Shown: positions 35,341 to 47,244, counted from the first letter of the stretch. The stretch: DNA of 64,000 nt from Gnetum montanum (GCA_015680685.1 MNCI01027140.1:62001-126000), one strand, 5' to 3'. Notes: generated by a model from the letters alone, not told the origin. A program made the numbers and translations.

Positions 35341-36590
35341 CACTTGATGACAATAAATATTAAGATAAACAATCTTGCTTTAATAGGGATGTTTTTGTTA
35401 TATTTGGAATATTTTCATTCCAATCACCAAAAATAAAGCAGAAATAGCTATATTAAATTCATTGTATACATGACCTTACTACATTATTGTAAAAAATTAC
35501 TATTCTAAATTTTCATGTTTGGAATTTGCAATTACAATGTATAACTATATTTATCTTTATATACCAAAAAAGTTTACAAATTCACTCTACAAAATATAAA
35601 ATCCTTTATTAAATTTTATTAATCCTCAACCCTAGCCTTATATATGATCGATTATGGTTCTATTGAATTAAGTATTTTGTTGTGCTAATTAAAACTTTTC
35701 CTTATGAAACTTATCCATTGAAATACTAGAATAAATTGCTAAATAGAATATTATTAAATAAGTATAAAACTATAACATTATCAATTAAATCCACAATACA
35801 GCTAGGCCATGCAAGAGGATACTTTAATAATAGCATAGAGTAAGGAGAAGAAGAAGAGCTAACCATATTATCAAGATTGCATTAGGTAGAAGAGAAGGCA
35901 CAAGGTAAAATGATAGTATAGTCAATGATCAATTGATCAATTAAATTTCATCACCTACAATGTAATTAGGTAGCATGCAAGCAAGTACTTTTGGAATCAT
36001 ACAAATCGAGGAGGAGAAGAGCTATCCATATTATTAAGCTTGCTTACATTAGGTAGAAGAGAAGATAAAAGGTAAAATGGTAGCTAGTTAGTAAATAATT
36101 AATTTTCTTACACAATAATTCAAAATCCCATAAAATGATCCATTCAATATATAAGCTCCTAATCAATGTAAATTGAAAAGGGAAGACTATCCATTTGTTC
36201 ATATCCTATTGTTTTAAAGCACCAGTTCCATTGAATAGAATATTTATTACTCCTGATAACAAGATAACACATGATGAGGGCATACATGCAAACTATTGTT
36301 TATTTAGATTTAAGAATATGGTTATAAACACATAGACATGATTACAATAAGATCATTTGATCTATTACCTATAGGTCCTTTGGAAATAATAAAATAAATT
36401 TCTAAATAAAGCATTATTAAATGAGTATATACATATATTCAATATTACAAATTATCCAATGGTAATCATTAGACCATAAACAAAGTTAACAATGTGTCAT
36501 TAAAAATGACCTTAGAACATAATATATTTTGTATCATAAATAAAAATAAAAAACATTAAATAATGTTTACAAGTCATTAATTAGAACATA
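35340..36590. other. Unassigned AT-rich sequence
   Basis: Nothing recognised. Two related stretches of about 110 bases at 35810-35920 and 35985-36080 share 'catgcaag', 'ggagaagaagagct' and 'attaggtagaagagaag' and look like an old direct duplication. Confidence 0.4.
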
Positions 36591-37140
36591 ATAGCTCCTC
36601 AATGTTGAATTCATCACTAACAGGATTTACAATTGATGGTAGTAATTTCCTAAGTAGATAATCATCTCTATCATTATTTGGATCATATTAGATGCCTTGA
36701 ATAAAGTTTTCTTTTTCCTCATTAAGAATTTTATTATATGTATCATCAATGATCACAACATCCTCTCATCTGTATTAATTTCATATGTCTCAAAAAAATC
36801 ATTGCAGAGGCATTTGAAAAATTGGAAGTAGATTCCCCTTATGATAAAATTTTTAGCATTGTGTCTAACACCCAATAAATTTAGGTTCAGTATTAGCATA
36901 CTTAATGAGGTAATTTGTTATTATTTCTACATCAGCTAACTTAGTTGAAGACCAAAATGCATATTCAATTCCTTCCTTCTTCAACTATATGAGAAGATCA
37001 TGCACACTAGGTCGAATATAGTAATACTTTCTTCCAAGCATGACATCATATTTTCTTTTGTAATTTATAAGTTCATTTGCATTTGATATATGTCTATTCT
37101 TCAAATATATACCATTTAGATATAGTATAACTATTTTTCT
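36590..37140 (-). pseudogene. FCP1/NIF-like HAD-fold domain (C-terminus of a broken gene)
   Basis: Minus-strand codons from 37140 read KIVILYLNGIYLKNRHISN, YIRPSVHDLLI, EYAFWSSTKLADVEIITNYL, KFIGC, EDVVIIDDTYNKILN and YDPNNDRDDYLLRKLLPSI. This is the full order of the FCP1-homology (CTD phosphatase-like) HAD domain: motif I, R-P block, WSS, and the late DD motif. Motif I normally begins DLNG or DLDET; here the nucleophile Asp is Tyr. Three or more stops (one where a Trp is expected, GC-stop-TQ) interrupt it. It follows a Ulp1-like domain on the same strand. Confidence 0.75.
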
Positions 37141-37399
37141 TATTTTTATTTTTCAATTTATATCAACAAGTAGTCACAATATGTGCATCAACTAATTATA
37201 CATTTATTTCAATTCTGCAAAAATTATAATTGATTTCTCAATTTAAATATCTTCATAATGCATATCAAAAAGTATAACCAACATCATAATATGAATGAAA
37301 AGTATTTAATATTACAAAACATTAATATGATTCTGAATAAGAAACATTAATATTAAAACATTTATTACATACAAGATAAGAAAATGTAACAAAAAAAAA

Positions 37400-38000
37400 T
37401 TTATTTTACATTACAAAATCATGTTGCATGCTAGTCTAATATATTTAATATATCTCATAGGATTATCCTTCTATACAATGGTACATCTGATGCCTTAAAT
37501 GACATCTTTCTATGTTATAGGATGCATATTACATAAAGTAAGACATAAACACCATAGTCATATGCATTTCTCTATCATAGTATATTTCTTTGAAAGAATT
37601 GTCTCAATAGTTCTTAATGAAATTGGTCCTTTCTATTCAAAATAGTATGCTCTACCTCAAAGAACTTCTACATAATATCAATTTTCTCACTACATTCAGT
37701 ATCACCATTCAGAGGATCCATGATTATCAGTAAACTTGTAATGATATCAGTAATATTAAGTACCCAATGAAACATACTCCTTTCAATCTTGATGTTCATT
37801 GGGAAAAATATTTTTTGGTGGTTATTAATATAATTTCTTCTTGTTGTATCAACCTTAAAATATTTTATCTCAATTTCACCTTCCCATCTTCCAACTTATA
37901 TGTTCTACTTAATTCAGATAGTACTGATGGATCAAAAAATAATAATATTTTTTGGTATGTCAAAACCTTAAGGAAAATGGAGAACATAGAATGTTGTGGA
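37400..38000 (-). pseudogene. Ulp1-type (C48) cysteine protease domain, C-terminal part
   Basis: The minus strand shows KIFFPMNIKIERSMFHWVLN (about 37750-37815), then IIMDPLNGDT, and at 37440-37545 YDYGVYVLLY followed by FKASDVPLYRRIIL. These match the P-I-N--HW-L, D-S/P-L and DCG-FV--Y blocks and the D-P-FR--I end of SUMO/Ulp1 proteases. The catalytic His (HW) is present; the catalytic Cys of DCG is not visible and Tyr stands there. Stops are frequent. Confidence 0.72.
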
Positions 38001-39090
38001 ATGTGATGTTTTTGTAAGGTATGAAGGAAAGCTCAGAGAATGACATCTACAAAGAGATGTCAATGTGGAAACTACAAGGACTCAAGGGAGCATGAACAAG
38101 TATGAGAACTACAAGCTAGATAAAGATGCTCCAATGATTGGGAAGAAGCTAGATCATCAAGTGGAAGCCTAAGGAATCGAAGTCCAAAAGCTAAGAAGAC
38201 TATCCTAGAAGAAAAAGATGTCTTGGCCAAAGTGGAGTTGACCTAGAGAAGATGTCTCCCAAAAATAGGAGACGTCTCCTTTCAAGAGAATACATCTTCA
38301 TAGAGATGTCCCAATTATAAAAGAGACATCTCCCTAGAATTGAAGTCTTTTTCAACAAGACGTCCCAATCTCTAAGGAGACATCTACACTAGTTGTTAAA
38401 TAGTTGTTGCACAAATTATAAGGTTATTTCAAAATCTCTAAGACTATAAAAATACTTCATTCTTTTGGGTATTCTAAAAATGTTATGCATGAATTATCAC
38501 TATTAAAGCAATCATTGTATATTGTACTTGTGTACTTCATTTGTAAAATCATATACTTGATTGGTTGTTGAAGTGTACTTTAAAGCATAGGGACCTATAA
38601 ATTGAGTTACATTCTTTCCTTATTATTTTCTTTCTCTTTTGTTGCTCTACTAGGGTTGATGTGCTTCTTGCAAGAATGCATTGTAATTGAGCTTGTCAAG
38701 ATCCTGTAGGTTTAAGTGTTTGTGCAACATCAAAACACTCTAAAGTAAAGCTTAATTTTTAAAGGTTGTGACATCCTTAAAATCACTTTCTAAGCTTGTT
38801 GGGACCTTGCAAGGTTGAGTGGTTTCATGATGATGAAACACTTTGAAGTGAAGCTTAGAGCTTGTACAAGGTGTGATACCCATCATACCACATTTCAAAG
38901 AAACAAAGTCCAGAGGTGTGCAAGTGATCTACCTTCTAAGTGTGGACTACCCAAGTTGGGAAACCATGTTAAATTTGGTTGTGGTTTTTGTGGTTGTTTA
39001 TTTCTTATTTTGGAAACTTATTCATTCACCCCCACACCCCACTTACCCCCCACCCCCCCTCCCCCTCTTTAAGTTCTCAATCCTCAAAAA
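38000..39090 (+). repeat. LTR-like insertion (solo LTR candidate) in the Ulp1 region
   Basis: 38040-38390 has about ten GAGATGTCT/AGACATCTC-type motifs in both orientations. A TATA box, TATAAAAA, is at 38445-38452. Two imperfect copies of about 110 bases (38690-38795 and 38796-38900) follow. The end is a C-rich run at 39030-39065. No gag or pol adjoins it. It separates the two halves of the Ulp1-like domain, so it is an insertion. Exact ends and target duplication could not be fixed. Confidence 0.55.
39030..39065 (+). repeat. C-rich simple sequence
   Basis: Runs of CACCCCC and CCCCCCT, typical of the end of some plant LTRs. Confidence 0.7.
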
Positions 39091-39099
39091 TGTGGATTG

Positions 39100-40721
39100 A
39101 AATTATAGAATTGATTGCACTTTTTTGGAATAGTATCTAAATATTATGTCCTCTATCTCCTATTTTTTTTCTTAAACTTCTTAAATAATTTCTTGTAATA
39201 ACATTGTCATCCACTACAACCAACACCTTAGTACAGTATTCTAGCAAGAAAATTGCATTGTGAATTTCTACATCATTTCTAGCTCAAAGTATTTCTTTTA
39301 ACACATCTAATTAATAGGAATCAAAGCACATAGTTAGTGTTATTAGAAATTTTCTAAGGTGACATCTAGAAATAAATTAATATATTTTTTTCTATCAACA
39401 ATGGATAATAAAATAAGATAATTTCATTATTCTTTCAATTTATAATGATATGATCTAATAAAATCCAGAATCATACTTTGTTTTTTAGGACATTTAACAA
39501 AACTCTGACTCTCATAAGTATGAGCCTACACAAAATTATATATACAATTGAGTGTATTCTTTAATATAAAGTTACTAAATGTTAAATTCAATACATAATG
39601 TTATGTCAAGTATTTGTCTTTGATTTCTTTGATTTTTTTGCACAAACTTTTTTTTTTTTTTTGTATCTTTGAAGACACTAGTGTTTCCCCCGACACATAT
39701 ATAATGAAATCTATTTTAAAATTAATTTAATAATGTTAGAAGAATTCATTTCAACAAATTTTATGATACTAACCTTCTACTTTCTTGAAGACCATTTCCT
39801 TGTTATGTCTCTTCCAATGGTTTCCAACAAGGTTTTCTAATCAAAATGTATATATTAGAGAATTAGTGCAGTACATCAATCATACAAGTTTTTTTTATAT
39901 TCATCATATTAATAGATGTAAAAACACACCAATTCTTCATCTGTTTTAGTGTATTCATCATCATCAAAATCATCGTGTGTATCCTTATCTTTTTCTTTTT
40001 CTTTGACATTCTAAAATTTTAGTAATAAGGGTAAGTAATATCAAAACTTTTATATCATTTAAATATATGTAGTATTGATGTATTATAATAGTAAACTATT
40101 TAGAAACTTCTTCTTCTTCTTCTTCTTTTGAATTATCCTACTCATCAAAGACGTAACCTTTCTACTTATAAAAAATTTGTTGCCAATGATGATATACTAT
40201 AATACTTTAAACTATATTATTCATAAAATTTAACATAGCATACCTTATCAATAGACCAATTTTGCAAACTTACTACAATATCCTCATATACATCTTTTAC
40301 CTCCAAAATGCTTTGATATCTCTCCTCTACATTTTTAACATCAAAAGGCTTCCCATCAATTACAACTAGTTACTTTGCTATTAAAGACCATACAAAACAT
40401 CTCAGATCATCATCGTGTACTAATATGATACAAATGTCTTTGTATTAAATTAATGCTCTAAGAAGGCTTGTGCAACGATACAATGTAGGAGACACCCTTC
40501 ATAATTGCCTCATCCTTCATCAAGATTGAATTAATAATCTTTCTCCAAAATTCTATTAATTTATAGGACATGTAATCAACATCTTCAGGGACAACTACAT
40601 CTGGAAGAATATCTTTAATGGGTTCCACATCCATCATATTCTTTTTCATAATATTGCAATCACCTTCTAGAAATGGATCAAGGAGCTTGACTACTTCTAA
40701 TGTTTTAAAGAAAGTGTGCAA
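39100..40721 (-). pseudogene. Middle exons of the same minus-strand gene, with start of Ulp1 domain
   Basis: Coding-like blocks in order on the minus strand: 40458-40721 (open, VVVPEDVDYMSYKLIEFWRK, ending SYIVSLHK); 40260-40420 (LRCFVWSLIAK, then VVIDGKPFDVKNVEERYQSI and DIVVSLQNW); an acidic, coiled-coil-like stretch at 39960-40130 (SKEEEEEEVS, EKEKDKDTHDDFDDDEYTK); 39785-39835 (LENLVGNHWKRHNKEMVF); 39440-39530 (ESQSFVKCPKKQSMILDFI); and 39160-39240 (VLVVVDDNVITRNYLRSLRK), which resembles the W-L-DD-VIN-Y start of Ulp1. The blocks are separated by AT-rich intron-like gaps. Function of the part before Ulp1 is unknown. Confidence 0.55.
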
Positions 40722-40770
40722 TAAAGTGTGAACTTGATTGTGCGAAAGAAAGTTGCATGCTCTAAGAGAG

Positions 40771-40783
40771 TGGTATCAAAGCC
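40771..40783 (+). promoter_or_regulatory. Caulimovirid tRNA-Met primer site, copy 1
   Basis: TGGTATCAAAGCC, one change from TGGTATCAGAGCC. AATAAA lies about 50 bases upstream (about 40720), as expected from the terminally redundant transcript. Confidence 0.8.
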
Positions 40784-40983
40784 TAGATCATTTGTGTAGT
40801 GCTCTAGTTTTTTGTGGAGAATTCTATGAGGTGTGAATCTATTGGAACATTTATCATGCCAATATTATATTTCAAAAAGGATTGGTCATGCAGATTGCCA
40901 AATAACATAAATTGAGTAGTTGGAAGCCGATCGATAGGTAGTGTGTAAGTTGTTCAGTGGAGAGGTAGCAAGGATCAACAATT

Positions 40984-41800
40984 TTGACATACATGACAAA
41001 CTCCTCAAACGTTACAAGTTCATCTTACTTCTATAGAATTTCAGAATTCTATAGTTCCACAAATGGCATAGTACCGTTACTAGTCCCGAAGTGTCATAAG
41101 ATCTATGATAAATCGAGTCTCACTTTTGCTAAATCATTTAAAGAGTTATATTTATCTAAATGTTATCTAGAAATATCAGGATCAGGACTAAGGCCAGTAG
41201 CTCTTACATTTTTCTCTCTAGTAAAAACTAAAGATTTGACTAGGAAAGGGTACAATTACATTCATTTAGTTGAGTTATCAATCCACATTCATCCTCATTT
41301 TAATTATTAGTTGAATGTACCATACTAGATTGCATTAATCGATAAAAGGTTTAAGATGTTTGATGATGCAATTATAACCCAAGCTAAAGGAACCCTAGAG
41401 ATAGATGCACTTATTATTACTCTTCCTAATTTTACATTATCTTTACATGATTTACATATGTATAAGTCTTTAATGTTGATAGTTTATTTACCAATAGATA
41501 TCATAGATAAGAGTATATATGCAATGATAGGAACTAGGTTGTGTTTGAAACTATTTAGTAATACTAGTATTCAAACACTACTTCCCTTTGGTGAACAAAA
41601 GACCCAAGTAGGTACCACTAACATAGAATATGGAGTGCAGATAGATATGGAAGATTTGCCAATTCATACTTAGTATCCAGACTTCAAAAATACATATGAT
41701 GTATATTTTGAATATCTGAAACCATATAGGAGTACCACAAAACATAGATATCAGGTAGCCTTTAAACCTCCAAAGTTCATAAATTATGATCCTTTTGATC
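40984..41800 (+). pseudogene. Movement protein region, copy 1 (30K superfamily)
   Basis: Open pieces 40984-41310 and 41356-41673 in the same reading order. Landmarks are GLRPVALTFF (mid first piece), KGYNYIHL, a LIDKRFKMFDDAI block at about 41335-41370 and LPNFTLSLHDLHMY, a pattern shared by caulimovirid movement proteins, which carry virus through plasmodesmata. A stop lies at 41308 and more follow at 41671. Two further copies lie in the inverted repeat. No intact version exists in the window. Confidence 0.75.
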
Positions 41801-42412
41801 CACTCCATAAGCCAAAGAAAAAACTCTTCCCTCCATTGCCTTCTACATGCCCTGTTCCAACAACTCTAGCCATGCCTGATGTTCCAGTTGTACCATCTGT
41901 ACCACAACCAACAATAGAAAAAAATATGTTAGTACAATTACAAAATCAATTAGTAGAATTACAAAAACAATTAGCATAGGTACAAATGGAAAAACAAATA
42001 GAATAACCAAAACAAGAGGAATAGCCAATGACCTCCCAAAAAGAACATCCATAATGTAGGCATACAGTTTTGGAACAAGTAGATTCTCACTATCATTGTA
42101 CTAAGTGTGATGCCCTCATTACAAACATTCACACTCACATGAATGTGGAAAAAGAAGAAGAATATTAAGGATAAAAGGAATATAAGGAAGCCAAATTAAA
42201 ATTAAAGAAATTAGAAGATGAACACCCTAGAAAATATGAACTGCTACAACAAAGACTAGGGAATGAAGAAGCAGCAAATTCTATATATAGATTATAGGTC
42301 AAAAAGATGAGATATACTCCTACAAATGTCATTTGCCTACAAAATTGGACCAATACCACCTTAGGTAATTTAGTATATTTAAATTACTAGAAGAGAAGAT
42401 GCTTTAGGAACC
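41800..42412 (+). pseudogene. Caulimovirid region between movement protein and RT
   Basis: Gln- and Lys-rich coiled-coil-like sequence (41920-42040), then at about 42085-42145 a Cys/His cluster of the form C-x2-C-x6-H-x-H, followed by a second charged stretch with several stops. It may be a shrunken coat or zinc-binding region. A coat-protein knuckle (C-x-C-x2-C-x4-H-x4-C) and a protease D-T/S-G motif are absent. Confidence 0.5.
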
Positions 42413-43794
42413 ATGAATCAAAAATTATTAACACTTGCTAGTGATGATCCCACATGCTTTCATCACAAAAAACAGCATTGGTGTCATATTGAGCTTTTGG
42501 ATAAAGTAAAGTTAAAGGCCAAAGCCCATCATATTGGAATGTCTTATGAATTGAGAAAGAAATGTGATGAGGAAATCTCACAATTACTGGCAAAAGGCCT
42601 AATTCATCCTAGTATTAGCATGTTTGGCTATGCAGCATTCTATGTTAATAAGTGTGCTGAATTAGTTAGAGGTAAGAAATGCTTAGCTGTTAATTATAAG
42701 CCTCTTAATCAAGTCTTAAAACTAGTACAACATCATATTCCTAGTAAAGATGACTTATTCCAAAGATTAAAAAATACCCATATATATTCTAAATTTGATT
42801 TAAATTCAAGGCTCTAGCAAGTTCAAATCTATCCAAAAGATTGCTGGAAGATTGCATTCACGATTCCAGGAGGGTTGTATGAATGGAATGTGTTATCATT
42901 CGACATCAAAACCGCTCCTTCCGTGTTCCATATGATCATGGATAATATTTTTAATCTAATTCCTTTTATCATGATCTATATTGATGATATTTTAATTATG
43001 TCTAAAAATATTGATCAGCATTTAGAACATTTACAACAATTTTATGATATTGCTGATTAAAATGGTTTAGTCTTATCACCATCTAAGAAAAAAATGTTTT
43101 TAGGAATAGAGACTATAACTTTCTTAGGTTTACAAATTAGTAATGGTAGAATAACCTTAGAAGACCACATCCTCATCAAAATACAAAAATTCCCCAATGA
43201 AATTAAGGATAATATGTAATTACAAAGATTTTTAGGATGCTTGAATTATATTTCAGGTTTCTATAAAAATCTTGCCAGTGAAAAGAATATCCTTAATGAA
43301 ACATTAAAGAAAGATGCAGGATCTTGGACAGCCCAACACATAGAAGCAATAAAATGGTTAAAGGAGCAATACATGAAGTTACTACAATTAAATATGCCAA
43401 CAACCAGTTTACTCATTCTAGAAACAGATGCATTAGATCTATATTAGGGTGCAGTATTAAAAGAGGATCTGAATGGTATAATATATATGTGTAGGTACGC
43501 CAATGGAAAATTTAATAATACTGAACAAAATTATCATAGTACACATAAATAATTATTAGCAATAATCCACGAGATAGAAAAGTTTAGACTTTTTTCTGTA
43601 AGAAAGACATTTTATAGTATGTAGAAATCTCAAACATTTCAACAAGTATCTCAAGGTTAAGAATTTGAATAAAGTTGCATATACCACACTCATTAGAAAG
43701 TCATTATTCTTAGCTAACTTTGACTTTGAATCGCAATATATTGATGGTTGGAAAAATGCTCTAATGGATTTTTTAACCAAAGAATTTCAATACT
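42413..43794 (+). pseudogene. Caulimovirid reverse transcriptase and RNase H
   Basis: RT: piece 42413-42817 with a KGLIHPS block, LAVNYKPLN and FDLNS; piece 42875-43060 with FDIKTAPSVFH and the polymerase box YIDD intact at about 42980. Piece 43241-43447 covers the thumb and the start of RNase H (ETDALD, normally TDAS). RNase H goes on to about 43794, ending in a DFLTKEF motif common in this virus family. Stops lie at about 42818, 43058, 43217, 43445 and beyond. Confidence 0.85.
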
Positions 43795-43943
43795 AATATT
43801 GTAATTTGTGTGAAAATTTGTTAATTAGTGAAGGCTGGGAGTTATGGTCACTTAGAGGAATTAGGACTTGTTTGTACACTAACCAATATATGTCTGTATT
43901 AGAAACCATACAAATCCAATAATTTCATGAGTTTCAATGGTCT

Positions 43944-44279
43944 TTGTTTGTAAACATTGTTAACCAAGTCTCATCCAATGCCAATATCTCTAGGTCATAT
44001 ATGGTTTTATCTGAAGATCCAAATGCCAAGGTTGCTCTGAAAACCTCCATTAAACTTGAAGATTTAAGTTTTGATGTTCTATATCTAGATGGACTAATAC
44101 ATTGGCCATTATTTCAGCCAGCTAATTATCATGTATATCATATCAGTTTCAGCTTTCCTGTACCTAATCCACCCTCAAATGATGAATTTTGGTCATGGTG
44201 GAGTCGACATGATCATAGTCCAAAAATGTTTCCAGTAGGTTATCCAAGAAACTTACAACACAAGATTTGGATAGAATAA
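43944..44279 (+). pseudogene. 3' ORF of the caulimovirid, function unknown
   Basis: A 111-codon open piece after RNase H. It is rich in aromatic residues (a FWSWWSRHDHSP stretch) and has no motif I can name. The end of this region recurs in the right arm of the inverted repeat (about 47640-47800). It may be a C-terminal tail of the polyprotein or a separate small gene. Confidence 0.5.
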
Positions 44280-44775
44280 TATGGATATTTTCTATATTTT
44301 GGATCTCTATAATCATGTGCATGACATGCCTTCCAAGAGAATGATGCTACTCCATCCTATTACCTAATAACAAGCATCAGCAAGAAATAGGACTAAAAGA
44401 ATCTGTGGTCTTTTGCTTAGTATTAGGATGTGCTCATGGCCACATCAGCTAACATCATAGAGCACTATTAACAGCACCAAAGATACCCACTATCTTTGGA
44501 ATTATACTAGCTAAATCCACTATTTTGGGAGTATAGAAGGCATGGTGGACACTATCTTGTCCAATATCTGCAAAATAGTCATCATGACCTGGACCATGAA
44601 GAATCAGATTCGAATAAGATTGACACTGACTCTGACTAAAGCAAGATTGGCATGTAGATAGTGCATCCAACTTTTATTTGTAACAATCCATATGTCTTAT
44701 GCTTATGTGTAAAGTGATTCTGATAAGAAGGAATCTTGTAAGTGGGTGTTGAGTTTGTATGCATCTTGAAGGGTC

Positions 44776-44801
44776 GAGAGCCTTCGGACTCTCCTATATA
44801 A
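44776..44801 (+). promoter_or_regulatory. Caulimovirid promoter, left arm (hairpin plus TATA box)
   Basis: TATATAA at 44795-44801 in the intergenic region, as in known pararetroviral full-length transcript promoters. Directly upstream is a short palindrome, GAGAGCC..GGACTCTC (44776-44793). The right arm keeps the same TATA box on the minus strand (47245-47251). Confidence 0.7.
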
Positions 44802-44925
44802 TGAGTCATCTACATACCTAAGAGGCATTAGTAGGAGAGAACTCAAGTGAGCTTCACAAATCACCCTTGAAAGCATTCCCTACTAAGCATCCCTTAGGCC
44901 TTACTCTTGTATATTTCTAGTGTGT

Positions 44926-44931
44926 AATAAA
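44926..44931 (+). terminator. Caulimovirid polyA signal, left arm
   Basis: AATAAA about 125 bases after the TATA box and about 50 before the primer site, matching the short terminal redundancy of caulimovirid transcripts. Confidence 0.65.
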
Positions 44932-44976
44932 GTGTGAACTTGATTATGCAAACAAAAGCTACATCCTATGAGAGAG

Positions 44977-44988
44977 CGGTATTAGAGC
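44977..44988 (+). promoter_or_regulatory. Caulimovirid tRNA-Met primer site, left arm
   Basis: CGGTATTAGAGC, two T/C changes from the standard site; the leading T of TGG is lost. Confidence 0.7.
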
Positions 44989-45189
44989 TTGGATCATTTG
45001 TGTAGTGCTCTAGTTTTCTAAGAATTCTATGATGTATGAATCTATTGGAATGTTTATCGTGTTGATATTTTGTTTTAAAAAGGATCGGTTGTGCAAATTG
45101 CTAAATAGCATAAGTTGCATAGTTGGAAGCTGATGGACATGTAGTGTGTAAGTTGCATAGCAGAGAGGCAGTAAGGATCAATGATTCTG

Positions 45190-45970
45190 ACATCCATGAC
45201 AAACTTCTCAAATGTTATAGGTTTTACTTCTGTAGAATCTCATAATTCTATAGTTCCATGAATGGCACAGTACTATTACCAGTCCCGAAGCGTCACAAGA
45301 TTTATGATAAATTGAGTCTCACTTTTGCTGAATCATTTAAAGAGTTATATTTATCTGAATGTGATCCAGAAATATCATGATCAAGACTAAGGCCAATAGC
45401 TGTTACATTTTTCTCTTCAGTAGAAACTAAGGATTGGATTAGGAAAGGGTACAATTACATTCATTTAGCTGAGTTATCAATCCACATTCATCCTCATTTT
45501 AATTATCGATTGAATGCATCATACTGGATTATGTTAATCGATAAAAGGTTCAAGATGTTTGATGATGTGATTATAACCCAAGCTAAAGGAACCCTAGAGA
45601 CAGATGCACTTATGGTTACTCTTCCTAATTTTACATTGTCTTTACATAATCTGCATATTTATAAGTATTTAATGTTGATAGTTTATTTACTAGTAGATAT
45701 GATGCAATGATAGGAACTAGGTTGTGTTTTAAACTATTTAGTAATACTAGTATTCAAACAGTACTTTCCTTTGGTGAGAAAAAGACCAAGTAGGCACCAC
45801 AAACATAGAATATGGAATGCAGATAGATATGGAAGATTTTCCAATTCATACTTAGTATCCAAACTTGGCAAATACAGATGTTGTGTATTTTGAATATCTA
45901 AAACCATATAGGACTGCCACAAAACATAGATATCAGATAGCCCTTAAACCTCCAAAGTTCATAGATTATG
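45190..45970 (+). pseudogene. Movement protein region, copy 2
   Basis: Near-copy of 40984-41790. The longest open piece is 45510-45710; a deletion removes about 20 bases near 45700 compared with copies 1 and 3. It ends at the inner edge of the inverted repeat, so the C-terminal part is missing. Confidence 0.75.
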
Positions 45971-45994
45971 ACAATAATGCACAACATCAGAGTC

Positions 45995-46027
45995 TGAATC
46001 ATCTATGACAATGTGTATTTTGATTTG
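45995..46027. other. 33-nt loop of the viral inverted repeat
   Basis: The only unpaired sequence between the arms. It contains TGACAATGTGTATTTTGATT and gives no ORF. Confidence 0.85.
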
Positions 46028-46039
46028 GACTCCGATGTT

Positions 46040-46860
46040 GTGCATTATTGTCATAATCTATGAACTTTGGAGGTTTAAGGGCTACTTGATATCTATGTTT
46101 TATGGTAGTCCTATATGGTTTCGGATATTCAAAATACACATCATCTATATTTGCCAAGTCTGGATACTAAGCATGAATTGGAAAATCTTTCGTATCTATC
46201 TGCACTCCATATTCTATGTTTGTGGTGCCTACTTGCATCTTTTTCTCACCAAAGGGAATTAGTGTTTGAATACTAGTATTACTAAATAGTTTAAAACACA
46301 AGATAGTTCCTATCATTGCATAAATACTCTTATCTATCATATCTACTGGCAAATAAACTATCAACATTAAAGACTTATAAATATGCAAATCATGTAAAGA
46401 TAATGTAAAATTAGGAAGAGTAATAATAAGTGCATCGGTCCCTAGGGTTCCTTTAGCTTGGGTTATAATCGCATCATCAAACATCTTGAACCTTTTATCG
46501 ATTAACGTAATCCAATATGATGCATTCAATCAATAATTAAAATGAGGATGAATGTGGATTGATAACTCAGCTAAATGAATGTAATTGTACCCTTTCCTAA
46601 TCCAATCCTTAGTTTCTACTGAAGAGAAAAATGTAACAGCTATTGGCCTTAGTCTTGATCATGATATTTCTAGATCACATTCAAATAAATATAACTCTTT
46701 AAATGATTCAGCAAAAGTGAGACTCAATTTATCATAAATCTTGTGATGCTTCAGGACTGGTAATAGTACTGTGCCATTCATGGAACTACAAAATTCTAAA
46801 ATTCTACAAAAGTAAGATGAACCTGTAACATTTGAGGAGTTTGCCATGTATGTCGGACTC
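46040..46860 (-). pseudogene. Movement protein region, copy 3
   Basis: Open pieces 46659-46847 and 46167-46529 on the minus strand; the latter, 120 codons, is the longest movement-protein frame here and contains WITLIDKRFKMFDDAI. It runs into the loop without its C-terminus. Confidence 0.75.
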
Positions 46861-47058
46861 GTTGATCCTTGCTACCTCTTTGCTACACAACTTACACACT
46901 GCCTATCCATTAACTTCCAATTGCGTGACTTATGTTATTCGGCGATCTACACGACCAATCCTTTTTGAAGTAGAATATCGACACGATAAACATTCCAACA
47001 GATTCATACCTCACAAAATTTTTACCTAGAAAACTAGAGCACTACACAAATGATTCAA

Positions 47059-47070
47059 GCTCTGATACCA
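47059..47070 (-). promoter_or_regulatory. Caulimovirid tRNA-Met primer site, right arm (intact)
   Basis: Minus strand TGGTATCAGAGC is a perfect 12-base match to the site complementary to initiator tRNA-Met. It is the only unmutated one of the three. Confidence 0.85.
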
Positions 47071-47244
47071 CTCTCTCAGAGCATGCAACTTTCTTTCACA
47101 CAATCAAGTTTGCACTTTATTACAGACAAGAAATATACAAGAGCAAGACCTAAGGGATGCTTAATAGGGAATGCTTTCAGGGTGCTTCTCACAACTCACT
47201 TGAGTTCTCTCTTACTAGTGCCTCTTAGGTATGCAGACAACTCA

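Larger units (their letters stand above)
44245..45994 (+). repeat. Left arm of the viral inverted repeat
   Basis: Pairs with 46028-47800 read on the minus strand over its whole length, from 'AAGAAACTTACAACAC' at the outer end to 'ACAACATCAGAGTC' at the inner end. Contents: end of the 3' ORF, promoter, leader, polyA signal, primer site and movement protein copy 2. Confidence 0.9.

Noticed and set aside
38815-39100. Two overlapping plus-strand frames with Pro-rich ends
   Set aside because: The proline run comes from C-rich simple sequence at the LTR end.
45734-46262. Frames antisense to movement-protein copies 2 and 3
   Set aside because: Mirror-image products of the inverted repeat; the opposite strand carries the family motifs.
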